From: Piper betle
Taxonomy: Eukaryota > Streptophyta > Magnoliopsida > Piperales > Piperaceae
Direction: 5' to 3'
DNA length: 64,000 nucleotides
NCBI GenBank assembly: GCA_033002965.1
Contig: JAURVB010013259.1
Span: forward strand, 186,001-250,000
Made by a program: the position numbers and the translations under genes. The notes under the pieces are model-generated. The model was given only the letters and a program-made list of their open reading frames with translations. It ran no database searches and was not told the DNA's origin. This document shows positions 51,247-64,000 of this stretch, one piece after another. Positions within the stretch are counted from its first letter, which is position 1; each line of letters begins with the position of its first letter.

Positions 51247-52899
51247 AAATAAGAGGAAAAATCAATAGAAAGCTTGCTACTGATTTTAGAGATTATCATT
51301 AAAAAAGATGGCGGAGATTATACCTAATTAAATTACATAAGGAGATAATTATATTTTAAGGAAGTTGCAGTTATTCTTATATAATAAAAAACAAGAAGCA
51401 AAATTAGAAATCAATAAAGTAATAATTTTTTATATTCTTAAAGCGCTTTTGGTAAGTATAGAGATTTTGGGGTCATGTTTGTTACATGAGACAATAATAT
51501 TAGGTTGATAAAAGAATAAAAAAAGACTTGTCTATTGATTGCCGGGATCATAGATTATAGAGGACTTTCATTACCAATTTATAAAGAGGCAATATCAAGC
51601 AATATTTGGAATTGGGATTGAGACTATTATGATGGAATATTTGAATATTCAAAATTTCATATATAATAAGATTTTTGGTTACTTTGTTTTGACCTTATTT
51701 ATTGTCAAAATGAGCGGTAACAATAACACATGACAAAGATGTTTGAAAAAAACACTACAAGATATGAAAGGAAAAAATTTTAATGAGCTACACTTCATAT
51801 AAGTTATATGAGCTATATATTTAATTTGAATTTTTTAATGGGGATCCCAAAATAATATTTATATATATTAAAGGTAGGGTGCATGAATAAGAAGTTGATA
51901 AAATTTTATCTTTTTTAACATCATTATTACCTATTTTAAAATTTTTAAAAGATGCAAAAGTTAATGGATAATTAACGATTATTTTTTATTATAATTATTT
52001 TAATAATTAAGATTAAAAGGTTAGAAACATTAGATTATATTGAAATTTTATAATTGTCCTTGATTTTTTTTAATGTAATTTTTGAATAGTAGGGCCGATT
52101 AAATTACTCAAAATAAAAGATATAGCTTGTAAGTTATACGAGGTGTTGTATCTCATGTGTACAGAATTCAGTGTAAAATAGTAACGTCTGTTTTTAAAAA
52201 AACTTCACAAAATATTAGAAAAAAAGGAGGAATTGAGTCTTTTTTTCTAACGCTCATTCCTCCTCCCCTCCTCATCCAAACATAATTTTATCACCACTTT
52301 TTATAATTGTAACTTAACAAAAATGATGATAAAATTATCTAGAGATTTTATAGAAAATTTTTTATTACAACGAAACACTGTAAAGAATTATCAAGAAAAT
52401 TAAATGCACATCAAATTTGAAAAAAGATCAAAATTTACATTCTTCAAAATTCCTTGTTTGCATCACCATTTAATATTTTTTGACCCACTTTTTTATTATA
52501 AACTAGTATTTATTAGCCGACCCATTACAGAAGCCGTAGATTCAACTGAGTATAACATTTTATATTTAGTAGCTGACCTGGCAAAACATATTTCTAACTA
52601 CATTTTCTTCTCTATTCTTCCATGATAATACACAGTCATACTTTTTACAAGTCGCCTTCAGTCCACCATATGGGCCAATATGTTAATATAAGTATTGCGT
52701 GTATTTATACAGCCACGCGCATTATTTACGAAGAATTGATCCACAATACAACTGCCAGAGGAGATTACAAGAGAAAAGTCTCCGTCATTCAAAACTGAAG
52801 GAGAGAATTTGGGTGGAAAATCCTGACGGTTTATGATCCCACGCCCGTAATCTCGAAACAGAAGAAGCGTGGAAAACTCTATAAAAGACAAAGCCTGAC
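51247..52899. other. Intergenic, no gene seen
   Basis: Very AT-rich DNA without recognisable coding or bounded repeats. Confidence 0.45.
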
Positions 52900-54880
52900 G
52901 TATTGGGAAGGGGGGCTCGTACGTTGAAAAGAAGAGAAATAGAAGAAAGAACAGGGGAAGAGCCCCTCGCCAGAGATTTATCTCCGGCGACCCCTGGCCA
53001 AGCACACCGCCATTTTTTCTGTGAAGCATTACCAAGCATTGCCATGAGAAGAGGAGAAGACCGGTGAAGCAAGATCTCCAACGCTAATGTCCGTCCAAGA
53101 CCTCTCTCCTTTCCCAGTATTCCTTCACTTCCCTCAAAGCCAAGCCGCCAGCCAAAGCTGTGCCCAAACCCGCCGGCAATGAAGAAGATAGCATCTTTGT
53201 TTTGCAGGTTCAGCGTCCAATTTTTTGGACAACATTTGCCGTATTGGACCAGTCCGAGACCACGGGCGTGAAACTTGAAGTGCCCCCTACACAACGCCTC
53301 GAGTACTTGCCGCCGGAGATCGTCGTCATCATCGCCGGAATCCTGTCAAAGAGCTGCTGACCGGAGAAGAAGAAGAAGAAAACAGAGCAACGGAGATCAG
53401 ACTTCGCTGATTTTTCCGACCAGTGACGGCCGTTCCCAGCGCAGCCGTGGAGTGAAATGTGAAGACGGAGGAGTGGTCTCGAAACCCAAAGTGAGATTCG
53501 CCGGTGTTCGCCATTGCAGTCGCCGGAGAAAAGCCACGAAGAGACCCATCCGACCAGAGGAAAAGATAGAAAACAGAGCAGATTTCGCAGCAAAAGCCAG
53601 ATTTCGCAGCCGTTTTCCGACCACCTCCGGCCGTTACCAGCGCCGCCGTGGAGTGAAATGTGAAGACGGAGGAGTGGTCTCGAAACCCAAAGTGAGCTTC
53701 GCCGGTGTTCGCCATTGCAGTCGCCGGAGAAAAGCCACGAAGAGACCCATCCGACCAGAGGAAAAAGCAGAAAACAGAGTGGAAAACAGTCGCGGAGAGC
53801 TAATTTCGCGACCGTTTTTCGACCACCTCCGGCCGTTTCCAGACCTTCTGTTGATATCAAGTGAAGATGGAGAAGTGATATACAAGAACATGCCGAGAAC
53901 CGCCGGAGTTTGTCGCTGAGGTCGCCGGAAAAAATTGAGAAGTGACCGATCGGAGCAGCGTAGCACAAAAGTGCAGAAAAGTATCCAACTTTCCGACATC
54001 CGACCGACAGACCGGAGCCACCGCTGATTGTCGGATCACCTCCAAGACCTTCACCATTCTGAGATCTACAGTTCTGGGTGAACTCCGCCACCATCAGACG
54101 CCGGAAAAGCCGCCGCCGGAGCCCCAAAAGCGCCGCCGCGTCACGCCGTAACCGGGTCTGTCGTGCCCGTTTACCTCTGACCGAGTCCGCTTTCCTGCCA
54201 GGTCCGTGATCAGATCCATCTGCCCCACGAATTGCTAGACCCGCGAACAGACCCAGAACCGTGATCGTGTCCGAGACCCGCCCTGTGACCCGGATTTGAG
54301 TTGGCCCACCGTGCACCAGAAGCAGACTGGCGTACGCATAAAGGAAAGATAGCCTGCGCACGCCATCCGGTCCGGTCCAGCATATATTCGATTTAAACCA
54401 ACCCGGAACGGCCCGGTTCCGTGTATTATTGTTCCAGAAATAATTTGAAGGCATTATAGATCTTGGATTGAGCCTAAACTTACTACCCCACCGTTTTTGG
54501 ACGCTCTGGACACATTGGTGGGGTCATTTTAAGGATTTAAAGAGCAGAAAGGGATAAATATTGGCATTGGAGTCAAAGATCTTAGGCGAATTGATTTACC
54601 GGTGGCAAAAATTCACTGTTTTGTGTAACTTGTAAAAATCAACCGAGAAATAGTGGATTGTGAGTATTAATCTCACCGTGGACTGACTTAGGGATTCAAG
54701 TTGAACCCTAAGGAACCACGTAAAAAATTCCCTGTGTGTCATTTTACTGTTTCTATTTTCATCGCATTATCTCTTTGCGCGGCAAGGGCGCCTCGGTCCC
54801 ACCGAACCTTTAAACCCGAATCACACCCCAGAACCGATTCGACGAGGGGCGGACGATCCCGCGCCCGAACAATAAGCAAA
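52900..54880 (+). mobile_element. copia LTR-like region (probably solo LTR), ends approximate
   Basis: The right part (54600-54770) reads like a plant Ty1/copia LTR: GTGGATTGTGAGTATTAATC, CTCACCGTGGAC, GAACCACGTAAAAAATTCCC and GTGTGTCATTTTACTGTTTC, ending near GCGCCCGAACA. No primer-binding site follows and no gag or pol is present, so a solo LTR is more likely than a whole element. The left end and target duplication could not be fixed. A 414-codon open frame on the minus strand (53210-54454) is not supported as a gene. Confidence 0.5.
53416..54020 (+). repeat. 201-bp tandem repeats (two full, one diverged)
   Basis: Units begin at about 53416 and 53617 with CCGACCA..CGGCCGTT, and a third, diverged unit begins at about 53819. 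The first two share long identical blocks, such as GTGGAGTGAAATGTGAAGAC and AGTCGCCGGAGAAAAGCCAC. A 201-bp period is a multiple of three, so open frames pass through both copies, which explains the long accidental ORFs on both strands. Confidence 0.85.
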
Positions 54881-55946
54881 AGTGACATTTCTACAGAAGC
54901 CCTCCACAAGAGCTCCACGATCAGCCTAAAAGATTACATTCGTAATATCCTTATTAATAGCACGTCCAAATGCTTCTAGTTCAGCATCTTGTGTTGATTT
55001 TGTAGATGTAACTCCCAATCTATTAACACAGTTGAGTTAAGCATATTATATTGAACAAATGCCCAACTAGATTCATCATCATGCTTAAAGAAACTACCAT
55101 ATGTTGCAAACTGAACCTATGGTAAACCAATAAAAAGAGTGTTTTCCTAAAAGTGTAATAATAGGTCACCCTCCTAAAACAACAATATATAAATATTAAA
55201 AACAATATATAATTTATGCGGCATAACTTCCATCTTCCGTGTGTGGAAGAATACTTATTGCTATGTGATATATATTTTCACGACACCTTTTTTCTAGACA
55301 TAATTTTTCACTATATTAGGGATTCTGTAAATGTTGGATATATTTCCTTTAGTGCTTGTTTTGGCGCAATTCATCTGGTATAAGTGCGTATTAATTAAAC
55401 TGGGTCTTTCCAATTTTGATATGAAGCATGCCAAGTTTACGTGCTAGACTTTTATAATTATATACCATTCAAATTGCACATGGTCCGGGGGACTGTAGTA
55501 TTTGCATTATCAAATTTGTCTATCTGTTAAATGAAAAGTCGTATAGATATTGGTTGCCTTTGCAAGGAATTATATATAAAGAGGCTTCTCCTAGTTTTAG
55601 TAGACACCACTTGCGCGTCTTAGTTTTTGTAAGAACTGCATTGTTGTGGGCTAGAGTAGCAATTCATTCTATTTAGGTGGGTAATGAATGCGTATATTTT
55701 TCATGTCAAAAGAATAGTACTGGCTTAATGAGGCGTAATAAACAAAATAAAAAAACTGCCGAGCATTGTTGATGCTAATCTGAATGTTGGTTTAAAATTT
55801 TGGACCATCTGGTGTTTAGCATGACTGATTGAATTGCGGTTATATATCCGATGCTAAAGGCATTTTGTTGCTTGGCTTTTTAAGTGACAAGTTTTGCTTT
55901 TGGAAAAAATATAGCACTCTTTTTGTTGACCCTTGAAACCTTATAG
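54881..55946. other. Intergenic, possible lost first exon of the BTB gene
   Basis: No recognisable coding. Any 5' exon of the adjacent POB1-like pseudogene should lie here, but I cannot see it. Confidence 0.4.
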
Positions 55947-57811
55947 GTAATGAAGCTGCAGACGGCAGTGACTCTTCCTGGCATGTGGTGTATTCTACGG
56001 TGGTAAGAGTGAAGTTAGTAATGCATATTAGCTCTCCAATATTAGCAGCAAAAAGTCCATTTTTCTACAAGGTACATATTTATTATATGTGTTTTGTGGT
56101 GTTGATGTTATAAAACGATGTAAGTTACAAATGTTTAAGCATAATTTTCTCGTGGAAGCTTTTCTCAAATGGAATGCGTGAGTCAGAACAGAGACATGTA
56201 ACCTTGCGGATCAATGCATTGGGTGAGAAATCTGATTTTCATGTCATTGTGATCGGCTACGTATCAACTCAAATTATGCTTTGTAACACCTTTGTGTGAT
56301 TAACTTTTAGGAGAATCTTACATGGTATGTCCTAAGGTTTTTTATTTTGTATTTTTTATTTATTTAGTTTTGGTGCACCATACCCTGCATGGTAATGTGA
56401 TTAAGACTGCATACTGATGTGATTAAGAGCATGGCTGAAGATGTAGATGGTGATGATAATCTTCAATGGAAAATCAAAATTTCTGACCTGCATGTAACGT
56501 ACATTTGCATATTGCTACTATTTTAGGAATAGAAGTAAAATCGAAATAGCAGTTTTTGTTCAACTCATTGATCTAACAATATTCTACTTGGTACAGAGGA
56601 AGCTGCCCCGATGGAACTTCTAAATTTCATGTAAAGTGAGACATTGACAATAACCTCAGGACCAGCAATTCTGGACGTGCTCATGGCTGCTGACAAGTAT
56701 GAGGTTGCCTCGTGCATGAGGCACTGCAGCCGGTTGCTGATAAACTAACCCATGACACCAGAGTCTGCCTTGTTATATCTGGAGCTACCTTCCTCTGTTG
56801 TCATGGTGGAAGCAGTGCCCGATGCAGCCAAGCACTGACCGATGCAGCCAAGCAATACCTTGCTTCCCGTTCCAAGGACGTATCCAAGTAGTTTTCTAAT
56901 CTTACCTCATTGATACTTGTTAATTTTCACTTCTATTGTAAGTACATGAAACTTTTTATGTGAAGGTTTCAAGAGGCAATTTTTAGCGTGCCCTTGGCTG
57001 GAATTGAGGCAATTCTAAGTAGTGATGACGTTCTGGCTGCATCTGAAGATGCTGTCTATGACCTTGTTCTGAAGTGGGCACGTGCTCCAGTACCCAAAGA
57101 TGGAGGAGAGGCGTGAGGTTCTGGGTTCTCTCGCCTTGAGCGTCTGATTCAGTTTCCCTATATGAGTTGTCGAAAATTGAAGAAGGTACTCAACTGCAGT
57201 GACTTCGACCATGAGCTTGCCTCAAAAATGGTCCTTGAAGCTCTTTTCTTCAAAGCAGAACTGCCACACCGCCAGCGAGGCCTTGCCATAGATGAGGCTT
57301 CTAATGAGCGATTTGTGGAGCGTCCTTGTAAATACCGGCCAGTGAAGCTTGTAGAGTTTGAAGCACCTTTTCCGCAGTGTGTAGTTTGCCTGGATCTTAA
57401 ACGAGAAGAATGTGCAAACCTGTTTCCATCAGGGCGAGTATATTCCCATGCCTTCCATCTAGCAGGGCAAGGGTTTTTCTTATCCGCACATTGCAACGTG
57501 GACCAGCAGAGCTCTTTCCATTGCTTTGGCCTGTTTTTTGGGAATGCAGGAAAAGGGCTGCTGTGAGTTTTGCAGTAGATTACGAATTTGCCCTGCAGGA
57601 GAGTTCGTGAGCAAGTACAAGGGCAACTATACTTTCACAGGTGGTAAAGCTGCTGGCTAGCCCGATTTGTTCCAAATTCCATGGCAATCGTTTATGGCTG
57701 AAGATAGCCAATACTTTATAGATGGTGTGCTACACCTGAGAGCCGAACTAACAGTCAAACAACAAGACAAACTCCACCGGTTGGTTGCTTCCTGCTTAGG
57801 CTTTAGAAATT
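55947..57811 (+). pseudogene. BTB/POZ-BACK protein of POB1/LRB type, broken
   Basis: Exons are at 55947-56071 (..[15 protein letters not shown]), 56159-56222 ([20 protein letters not shown]), 56597-56887 (..[17 protein letters not shown]..) and 56966 onward (..[12 protein letters not shown].., [61 protein letters not shown]). In functional relatives these form BTB, BACK and a C-terminal TRAF-like region of CUL3 ubiquitin-ligase adaptors involved in light signalling. Lesions include TAA at 56632 and 56746, a 16-bp microduplication at 56819-56854, a 1-nt insertion near 57087 offset by a 2-nt insertion about 50 bp on, a frame break near 57535-57560 and a TAG near 57658. Splice sites remain normal. 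Translation of a full protein is impossible. Confidence 0.88.
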
Positions 57812-58550
57812 AATTTCTTGTATTCTATGCTGAGTTAATCTTCCGTATAGAGTTGTTTGTATAATGTCATCCAAATGTTTATCACTAAGGGTGATTTATA
57901 TTATACAGATAAATGTTATATTTTCTTTTTGGTGAATATTATGAGACGACCGTGTGCTTGCTACCCCAGATAATACAGACTTTTTAGGTCCCAAGTTATT
58001 GTCCAGGTGCTTACTCTGGTCGATTTAACTACATTTTTCTCGTAAAATATAATTTAAACTGTTTGCAAATGGTATATAGCTACCAGGTTGATGATGTTTG
58101 CAACTTGCAGCCACTTGTGCAGCTGCTCGTGGAGGACTTCGCAGGTGGGGGTCGTACGTATGCCTTCACTTCTAGCTTTTCTATGAAAATTTCTGTTGGC
58201 TTTGTAAAGTTTTTGTGTTGGCACTTTATAATGCGATTGATAACCATATCTTGCTTCTAGGCAAAACAAATTGAAAACGAAGTATTCAATTATGGGGGCG
58301 TTGGAGCTGGAAGCCTTTTATTCAAGTACAGCTACATAGATTTCTAACCGAACAGATCCATTCTTTCCTTACTTTGCGCATGATCATTGATAAGCAGCAC
58401 CATCAAGGCTCTGTATGTATGCTCTAAATTGAGAACACAGCTGCCAGTATTGGGCAACACGTCTCTCATCAGTTCACATGATGAGCACAGGATGCTCTAA
58501 ATTGCCAGCACAGTATGCTCTAATCTCCCCTGCAGTACCTGTAAGTGGAA
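57812..58550. other. Intergenic, no gene seen
   Basis: Spacer between two convergent pseudogenes; no recognisable feature. Confidence 0.45.
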
Positions 58551-59664
<1,114 letters not shown>

Positions 59665-60440
59665 CACAATTAATTCTCTTTTGGTCTTTGGTAATTAATC
59701 TTGGACATCAAAGCTCCTCATGACTTCTCTTGTTAAGCCCGGCACAAAGTGAAGATCATATGCACCATTATGCCTTTTAGTTTATTCTTTGATAGCAATA
59801 TTTTGTACAGTTTTTGACAACTTTGTTAATTGAAGTTGGATCATCCAAGCAAGACATGGCGCGCAAGTCGGTATTTCTTTCATGAACAGAGAGATACAAT
59901 GTTCATAAATCTGTTCTTAGATTTCATATTATACACCAGTAAGCTCAAAAAGTATTGGTTAAGTTGACTCCCTGCTTACGATGACTTGCCCATCTTTTCC
60001 AGTGGCTGTTGTATTACCGCTTCTCTTGGTAAGGCTGCCTTCAAGTATTTGCGAGTGTGCCGGCGTGAAGCACTGATATAGTTTCCCAGTGGATAACCTT
60101 GTAAAGGGGAAATTTGTGGCTGTAAAACCGCTCAATGGAAACTAGTACTATCAATGTTTACGTAGAATCAAGTATGCCACTGTACCTTTTTCAATGGTTA
60201 ATGTGGAAGTACAGTTTTATTTCTCATGGGTTGTTTGCTCAAGTCATGCTTTAGTAATTAAGTCTCAATTGCCATGGTTGATACTTAGAACTCAAGGAGA
60301 TACAGCATTCAATGTATTGTAAAATACCGTAAACATAGCTACATAATAAAATGATATCTGTCCCACAAATGATGAGATAGTTGAAACAAAAAATATATAT
60401 GTGCCCAGCTATATGCAGTACACAAGAATAGTTCTTCAAA
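59665..60440. other. Intergenic, no gene seen
   Basis: Would include the former promoter of the peroxidase pseudogene and 3' DNA of the lipid-transfer gene. Nothing else is recognised. Confidence 0.45.
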
Positions 60441-61326
60441 TCAACAGCACGAATATAGGAATAAAGCCCTAGTGGGGCTGATGGCTAGAACAAAGAAACC
60501 AGCGAAGACTAGTAGGAATGGAGACCATGATGAGCCAGCGATCACTGCAGCCGATGTATTGTCGTCTGTGGTGGAAGTAGTCTTTGATCCGGTTCCTGCA
60601 TTTATCAAATATGAAGGTTTCCTGTTAATCAATAATCTTAACACGAGGACGAATCACACAAATATTGTACAGAGTTTGATAATATTGATCCATCGACCAT
60701 TATGCATTGTCTACTAAGTAACACATTCATAATCAATATGAAGTCATGTAAATTACCAGATGGAATGCTTGCCTCCGATGGGGAAGTTGGTCTCGGAGGC
60801 GAATCGGCCGCCGGAGAATCCTGGGCCGGAGATTCTGCAGGTGCTCCCCCATCAGTTATCGGACGAATTCACAAAAGAAAAAATCATAAGATTAACCACA
60901 CTAAACTACTCTAGAAAATAGAGCATTGCGACAAAAACCAATAAATTAACATAAAAAATGTCAAGGCCATGACAAGGACTTACTGTTGCATCGACTAACT
61001 GGGGGTGTCTGAACTTTGCAAGCACTGGGAAGGAGCAGTGCTTGTGTCTGGTTGATGGCGATGCCCATATTGGAGGCGTCACCATTGAGGACGGCGCATA
61101 GGCACTGTGGCTCCGACTGCACCACATTACTCAACTGGGTGCAGCAGGAAGAAGAAGGATTGGAGGCATTCCCAGTGATGAAACCCAAGCATGGTGACAA
61201 GCTCACAATGGCCGTGGTGCACCCACTAGTACTTTGAGCTGAGGCTCCCATCCTACTTGCAACCAACACCACCATCGCCAAAAATATCAGAGTCTCCATT
61301 GATGATTTGAACATGGTGGTGGTCAT
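60441..61326 (-). CDS. GPI-anchored non-specific lipid-transfer protein (LTPG type), 191-194 aa
   Basis: Three exons: 60984-61326, 60757-60834 (or to 60843) and 60441-60595. Either acceptor keeps the frame. An N-terminal signal peptide (ETLIFLAMVVLVASRMGASAQ, cleavage near residue 31) precedes an eight-cysteine fold: GCTTAI, SPCLGF, SSCC, QCLC, SACK and RCN. The pattern is C..C..CC..CxC..C..C of plant nsLTPs. A Ser/Pro-rich linker (SPAQDSPAADSPP) follows, then a hydrophobic tail (FLLVFAGFFVLAIS), as expected for GPI anchoring. Such proteins sit on the outer plasma membrane and help move cutin, wax or suberin lipids. The tail is followed by about 13 more residues (PTRALFLYSCC), longer than usual after a GPI signal. 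The ATG at 61326 is the first before the signal peptide. No lesion is seen. Confidence 0.9.
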
Positions 61327-61329
61327 TTT

Positions 61330-63650
61330 GTGTGTTGCTAGTTTCTAACTGCTCTTTTGACGGCAAATTTGATCTGAAACGATGGTTTTGCGAGCTAGAT
61401 CAGACGCTTGTGTATTGAGCTTGTTGAGAGCTACTGTGGGGAGGGGTGAAGAATAGATAGCACGCATGCAATGTCATCTTGTTGGCCTACTTCTAATCTC
61501 AAACAAGGTCATATTATTAAATTACTAAATTGGTTAACGAAGTACCAGTCAAATCGAATCACCTTGATTATATTATAGCCAAATATATATCTCCCTTGGT
61601 TGTTTAACTAATAATGCACTCCTAGCTCCTTTCATGGCAGATGGATAAAATTCAATACCCAGATAATATTTGCTTTCCATAAGTGAGCTAAAATGTGAAG
61701 GATATGAAATTAAATCAGAACTCTCAGGCAAGTGATATAGGTATTTCTTTTTAATTAAAGGCCAACTACAATTCAATTCTGAGGATTAAGTAATGAAGAA
61801 GCATCATGTTAATAGAGTAGTAGCAGGCACTGCATGCTTATGATTTGGAATTTAGATTGGAGCTTTTGTCAAGTTATTAACAATTAAATATGCAGTTGAA
61901 GTGGATGGGCTGGTGGATATATATTTTACACTGCATAAAACGAGGAGTTTTGAAGAAGCAGTGCTCTTCTAAACTAAGAACTCTTAAACACACAAAGTGA
62001 TATTACACTTAAGGTTGATTTGATTTATATATAAGGAATAGTCAAGTATACAGAGCATTACCAAATGGACTGCCCCATTTGTTGGTAGCCATATGTAACA
62101 AAAAATTGGGTAAGGGAAGGTGGTTGGGCTTCATGACTCACCTCCCAATCTACCTCTTCGTCTTTCTCTACCGTGTTCGGAAAGTTCAGGTGTAAAAGTT
62201 GAAACTTCTTTGCATTTGTTGTTTTTTTTTCCCAGCGAAACTACTCTGGACAAATATTGTACCATACATTTAGCAACTTGCGTTGGCAAAACAAAGCATA
62301 GAATATAATTAAGAAGAAAAGTTAATTAAGTATGCCTTAAAAAAGTTTGAAGAGTTTGAGAAGAATGTTTATCAATGCTCGCAACATGGAAGTTCATGAA
62401 ATTAACATGGTTTTGGAAGTAATACAAAAAAATGACTTTTCTTGTCTTCTCTATGACATTTTTAACCGTTGAGAAACTTATAGATTTTTATATTTGGATA
62501 TATTTGAAAGTGTGCATATGTCAATTTTCTAATTTTTCTCCCCTCTAAAAAATACTCTTCAATTATAAAATGTGAAGAAAAGTGGAGCAGAAAAAAGTGA
62601 AGGAGATAAAGTTTCTCCATATTTTTTAGTAACGGAGAAAAGTTTTAAAATTAATACATACTTACTTTTAAAAAATTTTAAATATAAAAATAAATCCTGT
62701 TTTGGTGTAAAAATTGGCACAGGGGAATAAGTATAAAAAATGTTATTTTTTTCTACTACATTTTTTTGAAATGTCAAAAAAGCCCAATTTGTTTTGTAGT
62801 GGAGTGAACAATATCATTAATGTCATATACAAAATTATTTAATAAGTGAGAACTACTTTTAAACAAATAGCATTACAATTTGTCAATGACACTTAAATTA
62901 GGATTTGGAAAAGTATAATCAACTAAATTATCACATTAATTTACAATAAATGGGCCATAATATAGAGATAATATCATTGATTTCAATGAAGATGTTGACT
63001 TCGAATCATTTTTGTTAGACATAAAATTTATTTTAGAGAAATTTAAAAAGTTAGTTTGTCTTATAACTAAGACCCAATCATCTTTAACTAGACATGAATG
63101 GTTAATAACATGTATATATTACTAAAATTTTAAAATTATCACTTATGATATTTAATAGAATGATTTGGTTATATCTGATTGGGTTTTAGACGGTAAAATC
63201 TCATAACATATTACTAATCTTTAAAAAATATATACGAAGGAAACTAATTTACATAGGCATACAAAATGCTTGTATAGATCCTTATAACTTTTTTGAAAAA
63301 ATAGAAATCGATCTTATTATGAGTTTTAATACAATAAAAAGATAATATAAAAGCTTACTAATAGAGGGCTGACACCTAAGTTGGGACTAAGGAGCCTTTT
63401 ATGTGATAATGCTTAAGTGTTTGATGGGTGAATATAGTCAATAAATATTTAATAATAATTTTAATATTATATTTAATAACCATAATTGTACATTGATGCA
63501 CTTAAAAATGCAAATAAATCAAATTTATATTCCATTAGATCAAGCCCCAATAGCAAACTAATTTACACTCCATTGTATCAATTTCATATTAAACCACCCT
63601 TCAATCGTAAATATTTTTATACGAAAACCACACACAGGGCAAAAGTAAGA
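61330..63650. other. Long AT-rich intergenic stretch
   Basis: The first 150 bp should hold the promoter of the lipid-transfer gene (CTATCTATTC on the minus strand near 61455 is a weak TATA candidate). I recognise no gene or bounded mobile element beyond that. Confidence 0.45.
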
Positions 63651-63659
63651 AGAGGAAAA

Positions 63660-64000
63660 CCAGATATGAAAATTCGTCAACAATGAGGCCGAAACCAGTC
63701 AATCTCGGCCCTTTCCACGACGACAAAGACGGAGGAGCAGCGCCAACCCAAACCTCCATCGTTGGCAGCGTCGCAACGACGAAGACGAAGACGAAGACGA
63801 TCAGATCTTCTCTCGCTGGTTTTGTGTATGCCCATATCTGATTGTTGTTGAGGGTTTTTGGTATGCGGTTGGTTTGTTGGTGAGGAAGGAGGAGTAGCGG
63901 GTCATACTAGTAGTAGTAGATCTGTGGCGGAATTTGGGGGAAGAAGACGATGCAGAGCCGGGGCTCCAGTCACCGGCTCTCCGGCATGGCCTTCCGATCC
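63660..64000 (+). other. Probable 5' end of a gene cut by the window edge
   Basis: Composition changes abruptly from AT-rich to mixed GC near 63660, and a (GAAGAC)n stretch lies at about 63776-63800, typical of plant leaders. An ATG at 63950 opens MQSRGSSHRLSGMAFRS and stays open to the window end. Another open frame from an ATG at 63666 includes the repeat. I cannot name the family from 17 residues, and a leader intron is possible. Confidence 0.35.

Noticed and set aside
53210..54454. 414-codon minus-strand open frame
   Set aside because: It runs through 201-bp tandem repeats of an LTR-like region, with competing frames on the other strand and no recognisable domain.

Overview
This is nuclear DNA from a flowering plant. 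Genes are split by GT-AG introns, spacers are AT-rich, and LTR retrotransposons and short hAT-type elements are frequent. A monocot is a reasonable guess, because the first exon of the calcium-dependent protein kinase is very GC-rich and its later exons are not. The sequence does not fix the species.

Four genes look intact. A calcium-dependent protein kinase (CDPK) has 8 exons on the minus strand (13163-16959, 511 aa). An ALMT-family anion channel has 6 exons on the plus strand (28556-31785, 554 aa). A single-coding-exon protein with ten 25-residue Cys/His repeats, of the kind often named 'WRKY19-like', lies on the minus strand (33112-34989, 625 aa). A GPI-anchored lipid-transfer protein has 3 exons on the minus strand (60441-61326). 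A fifth, small gene at 6457-7048 encodes only a subtilase I9 prodomain (97 aa); it has clean splice sites and a TATA box.

Three genes are recognisable but broken: a polynucleotide 3'-phosphatase (ZDP-like, 19383-24071), a BTB/POZ protein of the POB1/LRB type (55947-57811) and a class III peroxidase (58551-59664). A degenerate U2 snRNA copy lies at 51091-51246. Live genes alternating with decaying, otherwise conserved genes suggests a duplicated segment losing redundant copies (inference).

The mobile part centres on 36934-45898, a decayed Ty1/copia element with a GTAAT target-site duplication (TSD). It contains a long solo LTR (TSD TGTAG), which contains a second, related solo LTR (TSD T[G/A]ATC). 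Five hAT-like MITEs in two families have terminal inverted repeats, four of them with recognisable 8-bp duplications. A third, GC-cored family occurs at 2.3-3.0 and 47.4-49.1 kb, and its best copy carries two tandem foldbacks. A copia LTR-like region with 201-bp tandem repeats lies at 52.9-54.9 kb.

The genes do not form a pathway or cluster. The most unusual candidates are the stand-alone I9 prodomain gene, the three-level retrotransposon nest beside the repeat-protein promoter, and the tandem foldbacks.
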